Positions 1 to 5,723 of a stretch of DNA of 7,691 nucleotides are shown piece by piece. Numbering within the stretch: the first letter of the stretch is position 1; each line of letters begins with the position of its first letter. The stretch is taken from NCBI GenBank assembly GCA_036260415.1, contig DASZZX010000400.1, forward strand, positions 1-7,691, given 5' to 3'. The notes under the pieces were generated by a model. It saw nothing but the letters and a program-made list of their open reading frames with translations, made no database searches and was not told the DNA's origin. Origin of the DNA: DASZZX01 sp036260415. GTDB lineage: Bacteria > Actinomycetota > Nitriliruptoria > Nitriliruptorales > JAHWKO01. The translations under genes and the position numbers were made by a program.

Positions 1-323
1 ATCGCGTCCGACGGCCGCGAGGAGACCGTGTGGTTGCGGCCGTTCTGGACGAAGTGCAGCTCCGCGTAGAAGGTGCCTTCGCGCAGCTCAGTGACATGGA
101 CCGACTCCAGGCGCACCCCCAGGTCCTCCAGCACGTCCACGAACAGGTCGTGGGTGAGCGGACGGGGCGTCTCCACCCCCTGCAGCGCGAAGGCGATGGC
201 GGTGGCCTCCACGGCGCCGATCCAGATGGGCAGGTAGCGCGGGCCGGTCTTCTCCTTCAGAAGCACGATCGGCTGGTTCGCGGGCAGCTCGACCCGCACG
301 CCGACGAGCTCGACCTCGATCAC
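1..323 (-). CDS. Bifunctional nuclease (BFN/DUF151) family protein, 3' end missing
   Basis: Partial gene; 107 codons are visible and the C-terminus lies beyond the left edge (whole proteins are usually about 150-165 aa). The visible part covers most of a BFN domain (PF02577): an N-terminal beta strand (VIEVELVGVRVE), then LPIWIG at residues 31-36, EATAIA at 39-44, PRPLTHDL at 53-60, and the start of the RPSDA segment at 103-107 just before the cut. The start is GTG at 323, with GAGGAGA about 8 nt upstream on the minus strand. The family name comes from plant proteins with reported RNase/DNase activity; the role of bacterial members is unsettled. It follows the phosphoribosyltransferase by 39 nt on the same strand, so it is probably the last visible gene of the operon. 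In Mycobacterium tuberculosis the homologue Rv1829 lies next to the MerR gene Rv1828, and the same association is seen here with two genes inserted. The family call is secure; the molecular function is not. Confidence 0.93.
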   Translation of the reverse strand, partial: MIEVELVGVRVELPANQPIVLLKEKTGPRYLPIWIGAVEATAIAFALQGVETPRPLTHDLFVDVLEDLGVRLESVHVTELREGTFYAELHFVQNGRNHTVSSRPSDA

Positions 324-362
324 GGTTGCCGGTCTCCTCGTGCCGACGGTGCACCGCGGACG

Positions 363-962
363 TTACCGCAACAGATGGCGGACGAGTCCGGGCACGTCCC
401 GGGCGAGCACCGCTCTGTCGCGCACCGTCAGCACCGCCGGAAGCTGCCGCAGCCACCCGTCGAGATCGAGCCCGTACCCCACCAGGAACTCGTCACCCAC
501 CTCGAACCCGACCCAGTCGAGCGGCAGGTCGGCGATGCGCCGCACCGCGCGATCGAGCAGGGTGCACACGCGCAGGGAAGCTGGGGCGCGGGAGGCCAGG
601 ACCTGCAGCAGGTACGCCAGGGTGAGTCCGGTGTCGACGATGTCCTCGACCACCAGGACGTGCCGGCCGGAGATGTCGAGGTCGAGGTCCTTGACGATCC
701 TGGCGGTTCCCACGGCCGCGTACGGGGTGATGGCGAGGAAGTCGATCTCCAGCGGGATACCGACGTGGCGGACGAGGTCGGCGAGGAAGACCGTGCCGCC
801 CTTCAGGACGGTCACGAAGATGGGGTCGGTGTCCGCGTAGGCGGCAGCGATGTCGGCGGCGAGCTCGGCGACGCGGGCCTGGAGCCGCGCGGGAGGGATG
901 AGCACCTGCGCCGGCTCGGGCGGGTCGGGGCGGCCACCGCTGGCCCTGGTGGAGCCGCTCAC
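363..962 (-). CDS. hpt: Hypoxanthine phosphoribosyltransferase-like protein
   Basis: A 199-aa type I phosphoribosyltransferase. HPRT converts hypoxanthine or guanine plus PRPP to IMP or GMP in cytoplasmic purine salvage. Visible motifs are LKGG at residues 53-56 (loop I), LEIDFLAI at 71-78, KDLDLDISGRHV at 91-102, the PRPP-binding loop VEDIVDTGLT at 105-114, and the purine-side segment VGFEVGDEFLVGYGLD at 151-166. The start is GTG at 962, chosen because it overlaps the stop of the upstream carboxypeptidase by 4 nt (GTGA). An in-frame GTG at residue 20 (905) is an alternative and would remove a Pro/Gly-rich N-terminal tail. Longer in-frame extensions overlap the carboxypeptidase and are rejected. 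The flexible catalytic loop between IDFLAI and RIVKDLD is about 4 residues shorter than in canonical HPRT, and the usual Ser-Tyr is Pro-Tyr (TPYAAVGT). Base specificity is therefore uncertain. There is no tilS or ftsH neighbour, so a second, canonical hpt may exist elsewhere in the genome. Confidence 0.88.
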   Translation of the reverse strand: MSGSTRASGGRPDPPEPAQVLIPPARLQARVAELAADIAAAYADTDPIFVTVLKGGTVFLADLVRHVGIPLEIDFLAITPYAAVGTARIVKDLDLDISGRHVLVVEDIVDTGLTLAYLLQVLASRAPASLRVCTLLDRAVRRIADLPLDWVGFEVGDEFLVGYGLDLDGWLRQLPAVLTVRDRAVLARDVPGLVRHLLR

Positions 963-2212
963 GGGTCCGTGCGCTCCCCGGACGGTCGCTCCGCCTCGCC
1001 GGCTCCGTCGCCGTGCGTCCACGCGGAGGCGTTGGTGGCGGCACGCATCGCGGCGTAGGCGCGCTCGGCGAGCCACTGGCCCACGGCCGCTCCGCCCTCG
1101 CTGCTCGGGCGGTCGAGCCGCTCGCCGGCCAGGGGCACCGTGCCCACCTCGCCGCCGCGCCACGCCACTTGCAGTGACCCGGTCGCGGACGTCCCCACCT
1201 CCACCGGCAGTCGGGCACGCAGGTCGAGGTCGGCGGCCGCGACCGGCGCGAGCATGGCCAGCGGCGGGGCGTCCAAGGCGACCCACCCGCCCGGGACGCG
1301 CAGCTCCACGTCGGTGTGGCCGTGGCTGACCGGCACCCGGGCGAAGGTGGTGAAGGCGAAGTCCAGCAGGCGCCGGGCATCGTCGAAGTGGGCCGTGGGG
1401 TCGGGCGCACCGAGCACCACCGCCACCAGCCGGCGGTCGTCGCGAACGGCGGCGGCGATGACGCACCGTCCGGCCGCAACCGTGTAACCGGTCTTGACGC
1501 CAACGGCTCCCGGGTAGCTGCCCAGCAGCTCGTTGCGGGACGCGATCGTGCCGATGCCCGGCAGGGTCACCGTGGGCCGGGCGGCGATGGCGGCGAAGGA
1601 CGGGTCCTCCATCGCGGCACGGGTGAGGGCGAGCAGGTCGTAGGCCGACAGACGGTTGCGGTCGTCGAGGCCATCGGGGTCCTCCAACACGGCCTGTCCC
1701 AACCCCAGGACGGCCGCGTCGGCGCGCATCAGGTCAACGAACCCGCCGACGCTCCCGCCCACGCCGACCGCGAGCGCCGCGGCGGCGTCGTTGCCGGAGC
1801 GCGCGACCAGCCCCTCCAGCAGGTCCTCCACGCTCCAGGTCTCCCCCGGGTCCAACGCCACACCGGCCGCGTCGGCACGTGCGGTCGTCACCTCGGGACC
1901 GGCGGTGATCCGGTCGTCCAGCGCGGCTCGGCGCAGCACGCTGAGGGCGGTCAGGACCTTGACGGTGGAGGCGACCGGGCGGCGTACGTCGGCGTTCTCC
2001 GCCGCGATGACCTGGCCCGTGCCCAGATCCGCGACGACGTGGGCTGCGGCGGTCACGTCCGGAGGGGACGGCCAACCGTCCGGCGGCATGGCCGCCCCGT
2101 AGATGGGCGGCGGTGCCAGGGGCCGTTCGTCGGCGGGTGCGGCACCGGCGGCGGGGGGGCCGGACAGCGCCACCGTGACGACCGCCGCGGCCACCAACCC
2201 GCGCTGCGTCAT
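959..2212 (-). CDS. D-alanyl-D-alanine carboxypeptidase (PBP5-like, peptidase S11), secreted
   Basis: A 417-aa serine DD-carboxypeptidase that would remove the terminal D-Ala from peptidoglycan stem pentapeptides outside the membrane. The three penicillin-binding motifs are in order and well spaced: SxxK as ASTVK with Ser82 and Lys85, SGN at residues 139-141, and KTG at 240-242 (VKTGYT). Residues 1-25 look like a signal peptide: short n-region with one Arg, hydrophobic VAAAVVTVALSG, then an Ala/Gly-rich cleavage region near AAGAAP. After about residue 290 comes a beta-rich region resembling a PBP5 C-terminal domain. No clear C-terminal transmembrane anchor is visible; the helix around GQWLAERAYAAMRAA is at most an amphipathic candidate. 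The start is ATG at 2212, overlapping the stop of the MerR gene by 4 nt (ATGA). Upstream in-frame sequence to 2548 runs antiparallel to no signal and overlaps the regulator's coding region, so it is rejected. The stop overlaps the start of the phosphoribosyltransferase. The family call is secure. Confidence 0.94.
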   Translation of the reverse strand: MTQRGLVAAAVVTVALSGPPAAGAAPADERPLAPPPIYGAAMPPDGWPSPPDVTAAAHVVADLGTGQVIAAENADVRRPVASTVKVLTALSVLRRAALDDRITAGPEVTTARADAAGVALDPGETWSVEDLLEGLVARSGNDAAAALAVGVGGSVGGFVDLMRADAAVLGLGQAVLEDPDGLDDRNRLSAYDLLALTRAAMEDPSFAAIAARPTVTLPGIGTIASRNELLGSYPGAVGVKTGYTVAAGRCVIAAAVRDDRRLVAVVLGAPDPTAHFDDARRLLDFAFTTFARVPVSHGHTDVELRVPGGWVALDAPPLAMLAPVAAADLDLRARLPVEVGTSATGSLQVAWRGGEVGTVPLAGERLDRPSSEGGAAVGQWLAERAYAAMRAATNASAWTHGDGAGEAERPSGERTDP

Positions 2213-2946
2213 GGAGGCAGCAGGGCCCGCAGCTGGCGGTTCAGCAGCGTGCGGCGCAGCCGGTCGCCGTGTCGAGCGAGGTCCTCCAGCTGGGTGGCGG
2301 CGTCGGCACGGCTGTCGGGGTTGCGCTGCTTGAGCAGCGGGGTCACGAGCTGCTGGTAGAGGGCAGCCTCCCGGTCGGCGAACTGCAGGTACATGCGCAG
2401 GTGCCGGGGTTCGAGGCCCAACCGCATCAGTTCGGCGGCTGCACGGGCTGCTTGCAGGTCGTCGGCATCGAAGCTGCGGTCCCCCCGCAGGAGACCGTGG
2501 TCGCGCAGTCCCCGGACGTCCGCCGTCCGCAGTCCCGTGGCGTCGCACAGCTGGGCGAGGGTCAGGTGGACCTCGGTGGCTGCGGGCTGCGGCACACCAT
2601 CCACGGTGACCGCCCCGCCCACGGCCGCGCGTTGGGTCGCAGCGTCCAACTCCTCCGCCTGCTTGCTGCCGTCGACGGGCGGCAGCGGCACGTCGATCGG
2701 CTCGCCGGCGTCGAGCAGGGCGAGCTCCTCCTTGATCACCTTGAGGGGCAGGTAGCGGTCACGCTGTGAGCGCAGCACGTACCGCAGGCGCTGCACGTCG
2801 TCGTCGGTGAACATGCGGTAGCCGGAGTCGGTGCGGTCGGGGCGGATCAGGCCCTCGGACTCGAGGAAGCGGATCTTGCTGATCGTGATGTCGTCGAACT
2901 CGTCCTTGAGACGGTTCAGGACCTCACCGATCGTGTACGTCCTCAC
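2209..2946 (-). CDS. ftsR: MerR-family regulator, FtsR/Rv1828-like
   Basis: A 245-aa DNA-binding regulator. The N-terminal MerR winged HTH spans about residues 3-70 (YTIGEVLNRL, then ITISKIRFLESEGLI, RTDSGYRMFTDDDVQRLRYV). A Pro-rich linker (about 85-125) leads to a second MerR-like helical domain at about 127-210 (LTLAQLCDATGL, ADVRGLRDHGLL, RSFDADDLQ). This two-domain layout and the neighbouring GarA-type FHA gene match actinobacterial FtsR (Cg1631 of Corynebacterium glutamicum, Rv1828 of M. tuberculosis); Cg1631 was reported to activate ftsZ. There is no Cys-rich metal-sensing C-terminus, which argues against a metal-responsive MerR. The start is GTG at 2946, overlapping the stop of the FHA gene by 4 nt (GTGA). 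Its stop overlaps the ATG of the carboxypeptidase. Linkage to a peptidoglycan-trimming enzyme would suit a division/cell-wall role, but that link is inference. The gene symbol rests on domain layout and synteny. Confidence 0.9.
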   Translation of the reverse strand: MRTYTIGEVLNRLKDEFDDITISKIRFLESEGLIRPDRTDSGYRMFTDDDVQRLRYVLRSQRDRYLPLKVIKEELALLDAGEPIDVPLPPVDGSKQAEELDAATQRAAVGGAVTVDGVPQPAATEVHLTLAQLCDATGLRTADVRGLRDHGLLRGDRSFDADDLQAARAAAELMRLGLEPRHLRMYLQFADREAALYQQLVTPLLKQRNPDSRADAATQLEDLARHGDRLRRTLLNRQLRALLPP

Positions 2947-3437
2947 ACACCACCGCCGCGGTGGTCCCCTCCCAGGTACAGCAGCTTGAAGCGGCCGATC
3001 TGCACCTCGTCGCCGCTGCGCAGCGTGCGCTCCTCCACACGGTCGCCGTTGACGTACGAGCCGTTGAGGCTACCCAGGTCCCTCAGCACGAAGTCGCGTC
3101 CCTCGCGGCGGACCACCTCGCTGTGGCGTCGCGACACTGTCACGTCGTGCAGGAAGATCTCGCAGTCGGGGTGACGGCCGACGGTGGTGTGATCGCGGTC
3201 GAGCAGGAAACGTGCGCCGGCGTTGGGCCCGCGCATCACGACCAGCATCCCGGTGCCGGGCTCGAGCGCCGGCACGTGTTCCAGCGTGGAGGTGGGGTCG
3301 AGCGCGCCCACGTCGATGGCCGCCGTGGTTCGGTCGACCTCGCCGGCATCCGCGGCGGAGCGCGTCACCGGCGTGCCGCACTGGGCGCAGAAGTTGGCTC
3401 CCTCCGCCAACTTCGATCCGCAGTGTGAACAGAACAT
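2943..3437 (-). CDS. garA: Zinc-ribbon/FHA-domain protein, GarA/OdhI-like
   Basis: A 164-aa protein. Residues 3-20 form a zinc ribbon (CSHC at 3-6 and CAQC at 17-20). A linker of about 40 residues follows, then a C-terminal FHA domain at about 62-157. FHA phosphothreonine-binding positions are visible: GRH at 87-89, SRRH at 102-105 and LGSLNGSYVNG at 121-131. The FHA part (LVVMRGPNAGARFLLDRD, VTVSRRH, SGDEVQIGRFKLLYL) is close to mycobacterial GarA and corynebacterial OdhI. Those proteins inhibit 2-oxoglutarate dehydrogenase and are switched off by phosphorylation of an N-terminal ETTS motif. Here a Thr pair (DRTTAA, T37-T38) lies in the equivalent linker and is a candidate phosphosite. The start is ATG at 3437, with GGAGG 6 nt upstream and the zinc ribbon beginning at once; an upstream ATG at 3479 adds 14 unconserved residues and is rejected. 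It is the first gene of the overlapping operon. The symbol is by homology and synteny; the zinc ribbon is absent from mycobacterial GarA. Confidence 0.9.
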   Translation of the reverse strand: MFCSHCGSKLAEGANFCAQCGTPVTRSAADAGEVDRTTAAIDVGALDPTSTLEHVPALEPGTGMLVVMRGPNAGARFLLDRDHTTVGRHPDCEIFLHDVTVSRRHSEVVRREGRDFVLRDLGSLNGSYVNGDRVEERTLRSGDEVQIGRFKLLYLGGDHRGGGV

Positions 3438-3510
3438 CGGCGCCTCCGCTCGGGAGCGGTGTGGCCGCCAGCGAAACACCCGGCTGCGGCCCCGACGGTG
3501 TGCGCCGGGC

Positions 3511-3520
3511 AGGCTAGCAA
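3511..3520 (-). promoter_or_regulatory. Candidate extended -10 upstream of the FHA operon
   Basis: On the minus strand, TTGCTAGCCT (3520 down to 3511) contains TGC followed by TAGCCT. This fits an extended -10 (TGN-TANNNT) about 74 nt upstream of the FHA start codon. No convincing -35 is seen 16-19 bp further upstream. The position, in a non-coding gap ahead of a tightly overlapped operon, is the main support. Confidence 0.3.
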
Positions 3521-3549
3521 GCGATCACGGATGCTCGCGGGGTCGGTCG

Positions 3550-3564
3550 CAGCACGCCGTGCTG
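3550..3564. promoter_or_regulatory. Short inverted repeat upstream of the FHA operon
   Basis: CAGCAC-GCC-GTGCTG is a perfect 6-bp inverted repeat with a 3-bp centre. It lies 34 bp upstream (minus-strand sense) of the candidate -10 of the FHA operon. It could be an operator or a small stem-loop. Arms of 6 bp occur by chance fairly often in DNA this GC-rich. Confidence 0.25.
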
Positions 3565-3659
3565 GAGCCCGGACGGCCCCGCAGTCGGGTGTCGTCGGCC
3601 GCTGTGCGCCTGTTCACGGTGGGGAGACGGTGGGGAGAGCGACCGGGCTCGTCGGCGGT

Positions 3660-3816
3660 GGCCGCGGTCGTCATCGGCGCCCCGCAGCCGTTCGACGCAG
3701 CGACTCGACGCGGGCCCGGTCGTCGTCGGCGCCCCGCAGCCGTTCGACGCAGCTACTCGACGCGGGCCCGGTCGTCGTCGGCGCCCCGCAGCCGTTTCGA
3801 CGCAGCTACTCGACGC
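3660..3816 (-). repeat. Three degenerate 52-bp tandem copies of the gcvH 3' end
   Basis: The core GGCGCCCCGCAGCCG recurs at 3676, 3728 and 3780, giving units of 52, 52 and 53 bp starting at about 3660, 3712 and 3764. Units 2 and 3 are identical apart from one inserted T in unit 3. Unit 1 differs from unit 2 at about four positions. A fourth, more diverged unit begins at 3817 and is the coding end of gcvH itself (GGCGCTCAGCAGCCGTTCGA from 3833). Read on the minus strand, the copies encode VERLRGADDDRARVE followed by a stop, against LERLLSADDYRGRVE plus stop in gcvH. The array therefore looks like tandem duplication of the last 15 or so codons of gcvH with later divergence. Each complete unit also carries the palindromes GGCGCC and CGGGCCCG. 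There are no unique spacers, so it is not a CRISPR array. Confidence 0.9.
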
Positions 3817-4192
3817 GGCCGCGGTAGTCGTCGGCGCTCAGCAGCCGTTCGAGCTCGCCCACGTCCTCGGGTCGGATCAGGACCATCCAGCCGTCACCGT
3901 AGGGTTCCTGGTTGACCAGCTCGGGCCTGTCCTCCAGCTCGTCGTTGCGTTCCTCGACCGTGCCCGACACCGGCGCGTACAGGTCCGACACCGACTTGGT
4001 CGACTCGACCTCGCCGAACGGCTGACCGCGCTCGACCTTCGCTCCCGGCGTCGGCAGGTCCACGTACACGACATCGCCCAGCTGGTCCTGCGCGTAGTCG
4101 GTGATCCCCACCCGCACCAGCTCGCCCTCGCGGCGAGCCCACTCGTGCTCCTCCGTGTAGCGCAGGTCCTGCGGGTAGGCGTCGTCCGACAC
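3806..4192 (-). CDS. gcvH: Glycine cleavage system H protein (lipoyl carrier)
   Basis: A 128-aa H protein, the usual length for the family. It carries the methylamine group from the P protein to the T protein on a lipoyl arm during cytoplasmic glycine breakdown to CO2, ammonia and methylene-THF. Visible hallmarks are RYTEEHEW at residues 11-18, VGITDYAQDQLGDVVYVDLP at 28-47, and the lipoylation segment EVESTKSVSDLYAPVSG at 61-77 with Lys66 as the expected attachment site. NQEPYGDGWMVLI at 94-106 is also typical. The start is GTG at 4192, with AGGAG 7 nt upstream on the minus strand; an in-frame extension to 4303 lacks family similarity. No gcvT or gcvP is in the window. It precedes the GarA-like operon on the same strand, as in mycobacteria. 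Its 3' end is the apparent source of the tandem repeats just downstream. Confidence 0.96.
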   Translation of the reverse strand: MSDDAYPQDLRYTEEHEWARREGELVRVGITDYAQDQLGDVVYVDLPTPGAKVERGQPFGEVESTKSVSDLYAPVSGTVEERNDELEDRPELVNQEPYGDGWMVLIRPEDVGELERLLSADDYRGRVE

Positions 4193-4502
4193 GCTGCGTC
4201 TCCTGTCGACCTTCGTCGTGGTCCCGCCGACTCCAGCAACCGTGAGGGCGGCCACCGTGGCCGCCTTGCGGATGGCACCGGGGCCGTCCGGAGGAGGTGC
4301 CACCGCCGTCCTCGGCGCGACATACGAGCAGACCCGCTCCGGGGCGACAAGTCGGTCGGCTCAGGGCCTCGAGGAGGCGGCCGTCCACGAACGAGGGCCG
4401 CGGGAGCGTCGCCGCGCGAGCCGCGCGCGAGGGTTGCCGGTGACATGACCGGGCGAGCATCATGGCCCTGGAGGAGCCGAGGCGGCACCGGACGGAGCGG
4501 GC
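4193..4502. other. Divergent intergenic region between gcvH and the sugar ABC ATPase
   Basis: These 310 bp separate divergently transcribed genes and contain no credible coding sequence. They hold the 19-bp palindrome at 4247-4265. Promoter candidates are weak. Toward gcvH there is TTGTCG (4350-4345) with a 17-bp spacer to TCGTAT (4327-4322). Toward the ATPase there is TTGCCG (4434-4439) with an 18-bp spacer to CATCAT (4458-4463). Neither is convincing. I looked for glycine-riboswitch-like conserved blocks in the gcvH leader and did not recognise any. Confidence 0.6.
4247..4265. promoter_or_regulatory. 19-bp palindrome upstream of gcvH
   Basis: GGCGGCCAC-C-GTGGCCGCC has two perfect 9-bp arms around one central base. 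It lies 54 bp upstream of the gcvH start codon. The near-zero spacer makes a protein-binding operator more natural than an RNA hairpin. It could control gcvH, the divergent ATPase gene, or both. Its pure GC composition in this genome tempers the significance. Confidence 0.4.
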
Positions 4503-5702
4503 ATGGCGAAGGTGGAGTTCGACGGCATCTGGAAGCGCTTCCCCGACGGCACCGAGGCGATCAAGGATCTCAACCTCGAGATCAGCGACGGCGAGTTCGT
4601 GATCCTGGTCGGGCCCTCCGGCTGCGGGAAGTCCACCGCTCTGCGGATGGTGGCGGGACTCGAGGAGATCTCCGACGGGAGCATGATCATCGGCGACCGG
4701 GTCGTGAATGGCCTCACCCCCAAGGAACGCGACATCGCCATGGTCTTCCAGAGCTACGCGCTGTACCCCCACATGTCCGTGTTCGACAACATGGCTTTCG
4801 CCCTCAAGCTCGCCAAGATGCCCAAGGACCAGATCCAGGAGCGTGTCAAGGACGCCGCCGCGACGCTCGGGCTGTCCGAGTATCTCCACCGCAAGCCCCG
4901 TGCCCTGTCCGGGGGCCAACGCCAGCGCGTGGCGATGGGCCGCGCGATCGTCCGCAAGCCGCAGGCGTTCCTGATGGACGAGCCCCTGTCGAACCTGGAC
5001 GCCAAGCTGCGGGTGCAGATGCGGGCCGAGATCGCCGAGCTGCAGAACCGCCTCGGCGTCACGACCATCTACGTGACCCACGACCAGATCGAGGCGATGA
5101 CCATGGGGGACCGCGTCGCGGTGCTCAAGCGGGGCGAGCTGATGCAGGTCGACACGCCGCAGCACCTCTACGACCACCCCGACAACCTGTTCGTGGCGGG
5201 ATTCATCGGTTCGCCTGCGATGAACCTGGCGGAGGCGTCGCTGGAGCGGGACGACGGCCGCCTGGTCGTGCGGCTGGGCGCCACCACCGCCCTGGGCGTC
5301 GACGACCGAGCGGTCGACCGCTACCCGGGCGTCGTCGACCACGTCGGCAAGAAGGTCGCGGTCGGCCTGCGGCCGGAGCACTTCTTCCGCCCCGACGGCT
5401 CCACACCACGGGACCGCGTCTGGCCAGGGCGCAAGGTCACGTTGGTGGAGCAGCTCGGAGCGGAGATGCTGGTCCACTTCGGCACCAGCGCTCCGCCCAT
5501 CATCACCGATGACATGCGCGAGGCGATCGACGACGAGGACGCGTTCCGGGCGCTGCAGGAACAGGCCCGCGAGGGCGGGCAGGTCTTCACCGCCCGTCTC
5601 GAGCCCGGTGACCCGCCCGACGTCGACCAGCTCATCGACATCGGGTTCCGCACCGAGTACCTGCACTTCTTCGACATCGAATCGGGTCGGGCCCTGCGGT
5701 GA
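4503..5702 (+). CDS. Sugar ABC transporter ATP-binding protein (MsmK/UgpC/AglK-like)
   Basis: A 399-aa ATPase of carbohydrate importers (CUT1 class), acting as a dimer on the inner membrane face. All nucleotide-binding motifs are intact: Walker A GPSGCGKST at residues 37-45, Q-loop Gln83 in VFQSYALYPH, signature LSGGQRQR at 135-142, Walker B FLMDE at 156-160 with D-loop SNLD, and the H-loop His193 in VTHDQIEAM. After about residue 235 comes a MalK-type TOBE/OB regulatory region. It includes the charged helical stretch (DDMREAIDDEDAFRALQEQA) before the LHFFD end that is common in actinobacterial MsmK/MsiK-type proteins. The start is ATG at 4503 with GGAG 5 nt upstream. It lies 125 bp upstream of the binding-protein gene, which has its own promoter-like site. 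Expression may thus be partly independent, and the ATPase may serve other CUT1 importers, as MsiK does in Streptomyces. Which sugar it serves cannot be read from the ATPase. Confidence 0.95.
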   Translation: MAKVEFDGIWKRFPDGTEAIKDLNLEISDGEFVILVGPSGCGKSTALRMVAGLEEISDGSMIIGDRVVNGLTPKERDIAMVFQSYALYPHMSVFDNMAFALKLAKMPKDQIQERVKDAAATLGLSEYLHRKPRALSGGQRQRVAMGRAIVRKPQAFLMDEPLSNLDAKLRVQMRAEIAELQNRLGVTTIYVTHDQIEAMTMGDRVAVLKRGELMQVDTPQHLYDHPDNLFVAGFIGSPAMNLAEASLERDDGRLVVRLGATTALGVDDRAVDRYPGVVDHVGKKVAVGLRPEHFFRPDGSTPRDRVWPGRKVTLVEQLGAEMLVHFGTSAPPIITDDMREAIDDEDAFRALQEQAREGGQVFTARLEPGDPPDVDQLIDIGFRTEYLHFFDIESGRALR

Positions 5703-5723
5703 CGCGGCGGTGACCCCGAACCG

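Larger units (their letters stand above)
3438..3805. other. Intergenic gap between gcvH and the FHA gene
   Basis: These 368 bp contain no credible gene. Reading frames through it are low-complexity Arg/Ala-rich translations of repeats. From right to left it holds the gcvH-derived 52-bp tandem repeats (3660-3816), a local imperfect duplication (ACGGTGGGGAGA, around 3616-3638), the inverted repeat at 3550-3564, the candidate extended -10 at 3511-3520 and the ribosome-binding site of the FHA gene. No hairpin followed by a T-tract is seen, so a classical terminator for gcvH is not evident. Confidence 0.7.

Noticed and set aside
30..1058. Long plus-strand frame opposite the BFN and hpt genes
   Set aside because: Low-complexity Gly/Asp/Arg/His translation with no domain; the minus strand carries recognisable families across the same bases. 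It is an effect of high GC.
1316..2359. Long plus-strand frame opposite the carboxypeptidase
   Set aside because: The opposite strand has all three S11 motifs and a signal peptide; this frame shows only Gly/Arg/Val-rich sequence.
2213..2548. N-terminal extension of the carboxypeptidase
   Set aside because: It would overlap the MerR gene by over 300 nt and place Arg/Pro-rich sequence before a good signal peptide; the ATGA overlap fixes the start at 2212.
3660..3816. CRISPR array
   Set aside because: The repeats are contiguous with no unique spacers, and they match the neighbouring gcvH end.
3459..3827. Plus-strand small gene in the gcvH-FHA gap
   Set aside because: The translation is made largely of the tandem repeats plus Arg/Ala-rich sequence, without a good ribosome-binding site or family.
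4193..4350. Glycine riboswitch ahead of gcvH
   Set aside because: I could not find the conserved paired-aptamer blocks; only a ribosome-binding site and a palindrome stand out. An Infernal search with RF00504 would settle it.
3894..5666. 590-codon minus-strand frame across the ATPase gene
   Set aside because: It is antisense to a textbook ABC ATPase and out of frame with gcvH; no domain seen.
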